From Rhodoferax koreense (GTDB taxonomy: Bacteria; Pseudomonadota; Gammaproteobacteria; Burkholderiales; Burkholderiaceae_C), in contig NZ_CP019236.1 of the NCBI RefSeq assembly GCF_001955695.1, forward strand, positions 434,001-498,000: a stretch of DNA of 64,000 nucleotides. The letters are read 5' to 3'. This document shows positions 56,881-64,000 of this stretch, one piece after another (within the stretch, counting starts at the first letter, position 1; the number at the start of each line of letters is the position of its first letter). The position numbers and the translations under genes are program-made. The notes below the pieces were generated by a model. The model was not told where the DNA came from and ran no database searches. It saw only the letters and a list, made by a program, of their open reading frames with translations.

Positions 56881-59028
56881 ATGACTCCATTCGATGCCCA
56901 CACACAGGCAGGCACCAGGCCCGACGGCCTGGCGCGGGTCGAAGATCATCGTCTGCTGACAGGCCGTGGCCACTACGTGCATGACGTGTCCCGCCCCGGC
57001 ATGCTGCATGCCGTGTTCGTGCGCAGCGTGCACCCGAGCGCGAAGCTGCTGGGCATCGACACATCCGCGGCAGAAGCGTCGGACGGTGTGATCGCGGTGC
57101 TCGGTGCCGCGCAACTCGCGGGGCGCACGATGCCCCCACCCAATCCGTTGCTGCCTGGCTTGAACGCACCCGCATCCTGGCTGCTGCCGATGGACCGTGT
57201 CGATGCCGTCGGCCAGCCCATCGTGCTGGTCCTCGCGACCAGCCTCGAGGCCGCGCAGCAGGCAGCGGAACGGGTGTTCGTCGACTACGAAGCCTTGCCG
57301 GCCCAGGCCGACCTGGCCGACGGCGCGCCGCGGGTCACCACGGTGCGTCATGAAGCCGGCGACCGCGTTGCGGCGGAGGCGCTGGCCGTGCACCGCGTGG
57401 CCGTGCGCCAGCAGCAGCCGCGTGTCGTCGCCATGTCGCTCGAGCCGCGCGCGGCCGTGGCGGCATGGAGCGAGGCCGATGGCAGCCTGACGGTCTGGCT
57501 GCCCTCGCAGTCGCCCGCCCGTGCGCGCGACGACCTGGCGCACACCCTGGGTCTGCCAAAGGACAAGGTGCGCGTGATTGCGCCCGACGTCGGCGGCTCG
57601 TTCGGCGCCAAGGCTTCGGTCTGCCCGGAAGACCTGGTGATCGCCTTCGCGGCCCGGCATTTGAAGGCGACGGTGAAGTGGGTGTCGTCGCGCTCCGACG
57701 AGTTCACTTCCGCTGCGCAGGGCCGCGGGGCCCAGCTGCAGGGCGCGCTGTGGCTCGATGCGGCGGGGCGCTTCGTGCACCTGGCGGCGCAGCTGCGTTT
57801 CCCGCTCGGCGCCTGGTTGCCGTTCAGCGCCGTGGCGCCGATGCGCAACGCCGCGCGCATCCTGCCCGGCCCGTACCGGGTGGGCAGTGTCGCCATCGAA
57901 GCCGGTGCGGCCCAGTCGAACACGGCGGCGGTCAACATCTACCGCGGCGCCGGCCGGCCCGAAGCCGCGCTGCTGATGGAGCGCCTGGTGGAGAAGGCGG
58001 CGCGCGCGGCTGGCATCGACCCGGTCGAGCTGCGCCTGCGCAACCTGCTGGCGGCCCAGGCCATGCCGTATGCCACGCCCACCGGCGAATCCTTCGACGC
58101 TGGCGACTACCGCGCCGCACTGGAGCGGGCCTGCGCGCGCTTCGGTTATGCGGCCGAACGCCGGGCCCAGGCCATGCGCCGCGCCGCGGGTGAGGTGGTG
58201 GGCGTCGGCATCGCGATGTATGTGGAGCCTTGCGGCCAGGGCTGGGAGTCTGCACGCGTCACGCTGCAGGCCGATGGCCGTGTGCGCGTGGCCAGTGGCT
58301 CGGCCGCGCAGGGCCAGGGCCACCAGACGAGTTATGCCGTGATCGCCGCCGAAGTGCTCGGCATCGACGCGGCCCTGGTCTCGGTGGACCATGGCGACAC
58401 GGCCACCTGCCCGGACGGCATCGGCGCGCTGGCCAGCCGCAGCATGGCCATCGGCGGCAGTGCCGTGGTCGAGGCCGCACGTCAGGCCCTGGCGCGGCGC
58501 GAGGCGGGCGAGGCGCTGCCCATCGTGGCCAATGCCCGCTACACCGCGCCCACCGAGGCCTGGAGTTACGGCTGCGTGATCGCGCGCATGGCCATTGACG
58601 TCGATACCGGCCGGCCGACGATCGAGCGCATCGTCTGGGTGGACGACGCGGGCCGCATCATCTCGCCACAACTGGCCGAAGGGCAGTTGCTCGGCGGGTT
58701 GGCGCAGGGCCTGGGCCAGGCCATGCTCGAACGTATCGTCTACGACGCGGACGGCCAGCTCGTGACCGGTTCGCTGATGGACTACGCCGTGCCGCGTGCC
58801 GACGACATGCCGCCCATCGAAATCGAAAGCCTGGCCGTGCCCACCGATGCCAACCTGCTGGGCGCCAAGGGCGTGGGCGAGGCCGGCTGCATCGGCGTGC
58901 CGGCCGCATTGCTGAACGCCGCGGCCGACGCCTTGTCACCGCTCGGTGAACCAGAACTCGAATTCCCGCTCACGGCCGAACGCCTGTGGCGGGCCATGCA
59001 ACACAACTCCGTGACGTCCGAACCATGA
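56881..59028 (+). CDS. Molybdenum hydroxylase large subunit (CO/xanthine dehydrogenase superfamily)
   Basis: The start at ATG 56881 gives 715 residues. It has the molybdopterin-cytosine dinucleotide binding sequences GGSFGAK and YRGAGRPEA, and the catalytic Glu667 in GVGEAGCIGVP. The order and length match CoxL-type subunits, but the active-site loop of true CO dehydrogenase was not recognised. It should hydroxylate a carbon next to nitrogen in a heteroaromatic or aldehyde substrate. The small and medium subunits follow two genes later. Its stop overlaps the next ATG by ATGA. Substrate unknown. Confidence 0.9.
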   Translation: MTPFDAHTQAGTRPDGLARVEDHRLLTGRGHYVHDVSRPGMLHAVFVRSVHPSAKLLGIDTSAAEASDGVIAVLGAAQLAGRTMPPPNPLLPGLNAPASWLLPMDRVDAVGQPIVLVLATSLEAAQQAAERVFVDYEALPAQADLADGAPRVTTVRHEAGDRVAAEALAVHRVAVRQQQPRVVAMSLEPRAAVAAWSEADGSLTVWLPSQSPARARDDLAHTLGLPKDKVRVIAPDVGGSFGAKASVCPEDLVIAFAARHLKATVKWVSSRSDEFTSAAQGRGAQLQGALWLDAAGRFVHLAAQLRFPLGAWLPFSAVAPMRNAARILPGPYRVGSVAIEAGAAQSNTAAVNIYRGAGRPEAALLMERLVEKAARAAGIDPVELRLRNLLAAQAMPYATPTGESFDAGDYRAALERACARFGYAAERRAQAMRRAAGEVVGVGIAMYVEPCGQGWESARVTLQADGRVRVASGSAAQGQGHQTSYAVIAAEVLGIDAALVSVDHGDTATCPDGIGALASRSMAIGGSAVVEAARQALARREAGEALPIVANARYTAPTEAWSYGCVIARMAIDVDTGRPTIERIVWVDDAGRIISPQLAEGQLLGGLAQGLGQAMLERIVYDADGQLVTGSLMDYAVPRADDMPPIEIESLAVPTDANLLGAKGVGEAGCIGVPAALLNAAADALSPLGEPELEFPLTAERLWRAMQHNSVTSEP

Positions 59029-59978
59029 AATACAAGAAATCCGAAGCCAAGGGCTATGCGCGCGAAAACTTCCGCGGCGTCTGGGCCGCCACGGCCACGC
59101 CGTTCTGCGACGACCTGTCGCTCGACGAGGCCGGCTTCCGCCGCAACATGCGCCACTGGGCGCAGACGCTGCAGCTCGGCGGGCTGTTCGTGTGCGGCAA
59201 GCAGGGCGAGTTCTTCTCGATGTCCGTGGCCGAGCGCAAGCGAACCTTCGAGCTCGCGGTGGAAGAAGCGGCCGGGCATTGCGGCATCGTGACCTCGTGC
59301 TCGGACACCAACCTGGACGTGGTGCTCGACCTGGCGCGGCATTCGCAGGACATCGGCGCCGACTACATCGTGGTGCACAGCCCGGTGCTGCATTTCCACC
59401 ATGACGCCGAGGCCACGGTCTACGAATACTACCGCCACCTCAGCGAGCAGCTCGACATCGGCATCGCCCTGTGGAACCATCCGGACTGCGGCTACGTCAT
59501 GAGTCCGGAGCTCTGCGCACGCATCGCCGAGCTGCCGAACATCGTGGCCATCAAGTACAGCGTGGACCGCGCGCTCTACGCCAGGCTCACCGAGCTGGCG
59601 GGCAACAAGATCATCGTCAGCACCGCGTCGGAAGAGGAATGGCTGGACAACATCGTCGAACTCGGCTGGCGGCTCTACCTGTGCTCCACACCGCCCTTCC
59701 TGCTGCAGACCGCGAACGACCAGCGCATCAACGAATACACGCGGCTGGCCTTCGAAGGCAAGACCGCCGAGGCACGCCAGGTGCGCAACAGCCTCGAACC
59801 GGCACGCGCCGCGTTCCGCTCGGCCCGCCCCAGCGGCACGCCGCAGGCCTACACCAAATACTGGATGGAGCTGCTGGGCCAGGTCGGCGGGCCGGTGCGC
59901 CGGCCGTTGCTGAACCTCACGGAGGCCGAAAAGGCGGCCACGCGTGAGGCCTTCGCGCGCAGCGGACTGGCGAAGTAG
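59025..59978 (+). CDS. DHDPS/NAL-superfamily lyase with altered active site
   Basis: The product has 317 residues. The TIM-barrel family is clear: GVWAATATPF starts strand one, and the Schiff-base Lys177 is in NIVAIKYSVD. The usual Tyr of the YNxP motif is replaced by Trp: LWNHPDCGY. The GTTGE pyruvate-binding motif reads GKQGE. So it may use a different aldehyde or keto acid from DHDPS, or have a changed mechanism. It is encoded between the hydroxylase large and small subunit genes, so it probably acts on the same pathway. Confidence 0.85.
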   Translation: MKYKKSEAKGYARENFRGVWAATATPFCDDLSLDEAGFRRNMRHWAQTLQLGGLFVCGKQGEFFSMSVAERKRTFELAVEEAAGHCGIVTSCSDTNLDVVLDLARHSQDIGADYIVVHSPVLHFHHDAEATVYEYYRHLSEQLDIGIALWNHPDCGYVMSPELCARIAELPNIVAIKYSVDRALYARLTELAGNKIIVSTASEEEWLDNIVELGWRLYLCSTPPFLLQTANDQRINEYTRLAFEGKTAEARQVRNSLEPARAAFRSARPSGTPQAYTKYWMELLGQVGGPVRRPLLNLTEAEKAATREAFARSGLAK

Positions 59979-59984
59979 GACGAC

Positions 59985-60476
59985 ATGCGCCTTCCGGTCA
60001 CATTGCAGATCAATGGCCGCGTGGTCGAGGCCACGCTGCCGCCATCCACGCTGCTCGTGGATTTCATCCGCGAACACCAGGGCCTGACGGGCACGCACCA
60101 GGGCTGCGACACCGCGCAGTGCGGCGCATGTACCGTGCTCGTCGACGGCGCGGCCACCAAGTCCTGCAACCTGCTGGTGGCGCAGGTGGATGGCGGCGCC
60201 GTCACGACCATCGAGGGGCTGGCGGCGACCGACGGCGGCCTGCACCCGATGCAGCAGGCGTTCGGCCGGCACCATGCGCTGCAATGCGGCTACTGCACGC
60301 CGGGCATGGTGATGCGCGGCGTCGCCATGGCAGCGGAAGGCGTGCCGGCCGAGCCCGAAGCCGTGCGTTGTGCGCTCTCGGGCAACCTGTGCCGCTGCAC
60401 GGGTTACCGCGGCATCGTGGACGCGGTGTGCGAAGGCCTGCGCCACATGCGCACACTGGAAGGGCGGGGCGCATGA
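59985..60476 (+). CDS. Molybdenum hydroxylase 2Fe-2S small subunit
   Basis: The protein has 163 residues. The plant-type ferredoxin cluster is at GCDTAQCGACTVL with the later Cys in KSCNLL, and the second cluster's ligands are in QCGYCTPGMVMRG and NLCRCTGYRGIV. This is the standard two-cluster small subunit that passes electrons from molybdenum to FAD. It overlaps the FAD subunit by ATGA. Confidence 0.94.
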   Translation: MRLPVTLQINGRVVEATLPPSTLLVDFIREHQGLTGTHQGCDTAQCGACTVLVDGAATKSCNLLVAQVDGGAVTTIEGLAATDGGLHPMQQAFGRHHALQCGYCTPGMVMRGVAMAAEGVPAEPEAVRCALSGNLCRCTGYRGIVDAVCEGLRHMRTLEGRGA

Positions 60477-61279
60477 ACGGCTTCGAATACCGGCGGCCGG
60501 CCCGGCTGGGCGAGGTGCTCGACGGCCTGCGCGGCGACGCCGAGGCCAAGCTGCTGGCGGGCGGCCAGAGCCTGCTGGCGGCGATGAAGCTGCGTTTTGC
60601 CGCACCGACGTTGCTGATAGATCTGCAGGGCCTGCCGGCGCTGAAAGAGTTGCGCGCGGAGGGTACTGGCCTGTGGATCGGCGCCATGTGTTGCCACGCC
60701 AGCGTGGCGGCGTCAGCGCTGGTGCGCGAACGCGCGCCTGTGCTCGCCGCGCTGGCCGGTGGCATCGGCGACCAGCAGGTGCGCAACCGCGGCACGCTGG
60801 GCGGCTCGATCGCCAACGCCGACCCGGCTGCCTGCTGGCCCGCGGGCGTGCTGGCGCTGAACGCCACCGTCTGCACCGACCGCCGCGAGATCGCCGCCGA
60901 CGACTTCTTCACCGGCCTGTTCGGCACCGCCCTCGAAGCCGACGAGGTGGTCTGCGGCGTGCGGTTTCCTGCGATGGCGCAGGCCCGCTACCTCAAGTTC
61001 GAACAGCCGGCTTCGCGTTTCGCGCTCACCGGCGTGGCCGTGGCGCGCCACGTGGATGGCGTGCGGGTGGCCGTGACAGGCCTGGGCAACGGCATCTGGC
61101 GCTGGGCCGCGGCCGAGCAGGCCCTGTCGCGCCGTTTCGAGGCCGCTGCATTGCAGGGCCTGGCGATCGACCCGGCCGAGGCCTCGGGCGACATCCACGC
61201 CACCGCCGAATACCGGGCCCACCTGGCCGGCGTGCTCACGCGCCGCGCCGTCCAAGACATCAGCAGCACGCTTCCATGA
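60473..61279 (+). CDS. Molybdenum hydroxylase FAD-binding medium subunit
   Basis: The product has 268 residues. FAD contacts are seen in KLLAGGQSLLAAMKLRFAAP and the signature GGIGDQQVRNRGTLGGSIAN followed by ADPAA. This matches CoxM-type subunits. It takes electrons from the 2Fe-2S clusters. It overlaps the CoxG gene by ATGA, so all three subunits and CoxG are translationally coupled. Confidence 0.94.
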   Translation: MNGFEYRRPARLGEVLDGLRGDAEAKLLAGGQSLLAAMKLRFAAPTLLIDLQGLPALKELRAEGTGLWIGAMCCHASVAASALVRERAPVLAALAGGIGDQQVRNRGTLGGSIANADPAACWPAGVLALNATVCTDRREIAADDFFTGLFGTALEADEVVCGVRFPAMAQARYLKFEQPASRFALTGVAVARHVDGVRVAVTGLGNGIWRWAAAEQALSRRFEAAALQGLAIDPAEASGDIHATAEYRAHLAGVLTRRAVQDISSTLP

Positions 61280-61869
61280 ACTACGAAGGCCACCAACTAC
61301 TTTCCCATCCCGCCGCCGACGTGTGGCAGGCATTGCTCGATCCGGAGGTGCTACGTGCCTGCATTGCGGGCTGCGAACGGTTCGAGCGCCTGGGCGAATC
61401 CGAGTACAAGAGCATGGTGAAGATCAGCATTGGCCCGGTGTCGGCGCGCTTCGCCAGCACGATGACGCTGGCCGAAGTGGTCGCCCCGCAGAGCTGCACC
61501 CTGCAGTTCGCGGGACAGGGCGGCGTTGCCGGCTTCGGCAAAGGCTCGGCCAGGGTCTTGCTTACGGCGCAGGACGGCGGCGCGCACACCCGGCTCGACT
61601 GGTCGGCCGATGCGCACATCGGGGGCCGGCTGGCGCAGATCGGCTCCCGGCTCATCGAGGCCACGGTGCGCAAGATGAGCGAGGATTTCTTCGAACGGTT
61701 CGCCGCGCAGCTGGCCGCCCGGCCGCCGCAGGCGGATGTGCCTTCGCCGGTGGCGGAGGTGCCCGTAGCGCCTGCCGCATCGGCCAGGCCGCCGGTCCAG
61801 GCCTGGGCCCGCGCGGTGGCCGTGGCGTTGGCCGCGGGCCTGGTCTATTGGCTCTGTTTCAAAGGCTGA
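61276..61869 (+). CDS. CoxG-like SRPBCC membrane-anchor protein
   Basis: This 197-residue protein has an SRPBCC/CoxG lipid-binding fold (HPAADVWQALLDPEVLRACI and GCERFERLGESEYKSMVKIS) and a C-terminal membrane helix (AVAVALAAGLVYWLCF). A Pro/Ala linker joins them. CoxG recruits CO-dehydrogenase-type enzymes to the membrane and may bind quinone. It presumably does the same for the adjacent hydroxylase. Confidence 0.9.
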   Translation: MNYEGHQLLSHPAADVWQALLDPEVLRACIAGCERFERLGESEYKSMVKISIGPVSARFASTMTLAEVVAPQSCTLQFAGQGGVAGFGKGSARVLLTAQDGGAHTRLDWSADAHIGGRLAQIGSRLIEATVRKMSEDFFERFAAQLAARPPQADVPSPVAEVPVAPAASARPPVQAWARAVAVALAAGLVYWLCFKG

Positions 61870-61875
61870 AGTGTG

Positions 61876-63269
<1,394 letters not shown>

Positions 63270-63283
63270 GTGATAACCCGCTA

Positions 63284-63327
63284 TTGACAGTAATTTGTTT
63301 ATGTCTAAACTAATTAGGACTAAACAA
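63284..63327 (+). promoter_or_regulatory. Promoter with overlapping 33-bp dyad, upstream of the solute-binding protein
   Basis: TTGACA (63284-63289) and TAAACT (63306-63311) are 16 bases apart. A dyad from 63295 to 63327 (TTGTTTA outer arm, CTAA inner arm, then TTAG and TAAACAA) covers the spacer and -10 box. A repressor bound there would block the promoter. The protein is not identified; MarR- or TetR-type regulators use such AT-rich dyads. Confidence 0.55.
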
Positions 63328-63362
63328 TTTCCGTGTTCTCTTTAACAGCCAAGGAAAGCCAA

Positions 63363-64000
63363 ATGAAATTCAAGTTGAACCGCATGATCGTGCTGCTGGG
63401 CCTGGCGGCCTGCGGCTTGTCGGTGCATGCGCAGCAGGCGGTCAAGATCGGGTTTCTGGGCACCTTGTCGGGCCCGGCGGGCGCGCTGGGCCAGGACCAG
63501 TACGACGCCTTCATGCTGGGCGTGGAGCACTTGAACGGCAAGTTCGGCGGTGCCACGGTGCAGGTCATCAAGGAAGACGATCAGCTCAAGCCCGACGTCG
63601 GCGTGCAGATGGCCCAGAAGCTCATCGAGAAAGACAAGGTGGCGATCATCACCGGCGTGACCTTCTCCAACGTGATGATGGCCGTGCACAAGCCGATCAC
63701 CGAGGCGGGCGTGGTGCTGGTCGGCTCGAACGCCGGTCCGACGCCGCTCACCGGCAAGGGCTGCAGCCCGATGTTCTTCTCGACCTCCTGGAACAACGAT
63801 TCGCTGCACGAATCCATGGGCCAGTACGCCACCGATTCGGGCTACAAGAAGGTCTACATGATGGCGCCCAACTACCAGGCCGGCAAGGACGCCATCTCCG
63901 GCTTCAAGCGCTTCTACAAGGGCCAGGTGATCGACGAGGTGATGACGCAGGTCAACCAGCCCGACTACTCGGCCGAGATCGCCCAGCTGCAGGCGGCCAA
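63363..64000 (+). CDS. Branched-chain-type ABC transporter substrate-binding protein, 3' truncated
   Basis: The ATG at 63363 is preceded by AAGGAAAG. The gene runs past the window edge; 212 codons are visible. A signal peptide ends near SVHAQQ. The mature part begins VKIGFLGTLSGPAGALGQDQ and has IIKEDDQ-like VQVIKEDDQLKPDVGVQMAQ and KVYMMAPNYQAGKD, as in LivK/amide-binding proteins. It probably imports the aromatic or amino compound catabolised by the operon just upstream, by analogy with other catabolic loci. Confidence 0.9.
   Translation, partial: MKFKLNRMIVLLGLAACGLSVHAQQAVKIGFLGTLSGPAGALGQDQYDAFMLGVEHLNGKFGGATVQVIKEDDQLKPDVGVQMAQKLIEKDKVAIITGVTFSNVMMAVHKPITEAGVVLVGSNAGPTPLTGKGCSPMFFSTSWNNDSLHESMGQYATDSGYKKVYMMAPNYQAGKDAISGFKRFYKGQVIDEVMTQVNQPDYSAEIAQLQAA

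Noticed and set aside
55102..58671. A 1189-residue open frame on the minus strand.
   Set aside because: It is fully antisense to glpD and the molybdenum-hydroxylase subunit, has no recognisable domain, and is Arg/His/Gly/Ala-rich as expected for a shadow frame in GC-rich DNA.
56881..61279. Assignment of the hydroxylase as carbon monoxide dehydrogenase.
   Set aside because: The CO-specific active-site loop with its selanylated Cys was not recognised, and neighbouring genes point to aromatic catabolism.

Overview
The window is GC-rich, densely coded bacterial chromosome and reads as a betaproteobacterium of the order Burkholderiales, most likely family Comamonadaceae. The basis is the gene content and codon use, together with dispersed palindromic repeats around CTTCGACAGGCTCAG that are familiar from that family. 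No rRNA, tRNA, CRISPR array, insertion sequence or prophage was recognised. The genus is not assigned.

Layout. 1-7.3 kb: a 5'-truncated FIST-domain protein; a DadA-type D-amino-acid dehydrogenase behind a tandem glycine riboswitch; a Cache-domain histidine kinase with a LuxR-type response regulator; and, after an AT-rich gap, an exported RidA lipoprotein followed by an exported PLP enzyme. 7.3-13 kb: a frameshifted GNAT acetyltransferase, a membrane protein, an XRE regulator with a candidate operator, an MFS-acyltransferase fusion, a diheme cytochrome c and a DUF1993 protein. 13.2-16.5 kb: an uncharacterised 246-residue protein next to an 823-residue caspase-like peptidase, a candidate two-gene system. 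16.6-21.1 kb: a Bcr/CflA efflux pump, SlyX, and a run of small envelope proteins (YiaA-like, secreted, DUF2145, coiled-coil zinc-ribbon). 21.2-28 kb: an SsuABC-like transporter with two permeases, a flavin monooxygenase and an amidohydrolase, probably for organosulfur or other xenobiotic nutrients. 28-35.7 kb: a PAP2 phosphatase, tgt-queA (queuosine), an HD-GYP phosphodiesterase, recG with an in-frame repeat insertion, and a tiny lipoprotein. 35.7-46.5 kb: a Tat-exported phosphoesterase, a chemoreceptor, OxyR with a DyP peroxidase, ubiA, an SbmA/YddA-like ABC exporter, proC and an exported phytase-like esterase.

46.5-56.8 kb is a complete glycerol locus. glpK and a GlpR-type repressor run leftward. 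A GlpSTPQ-DUF2160-GlpV ABC importer and glpD run rightward. The importer supplies glycerol, GlpK phosphorylates it and GlpD oxidises it. The two ATPases have complementary motif losses that predict one canonical and one degenerate ATP site.

56.8-64 kb is a tightly overlapping catabolic operon: a three-subunit molybdenum hydroxylase, a DHDPS-superfamily lyase with an altered active site, CoxG, an aspartate-dehydrogenase-like enzyme and 3-hydroxyanthranilate 3,4-dioxygenase. It is followed by a solute-binding protein cut by the window edge. It looks like a route for an N-heteroaromatic or aminoaromatic compound whose substrate cannot be read from sequence.

Start codons were moved from the longest open frame wherever a ribosome-binding site, ATGA overlap or family length argued for it.
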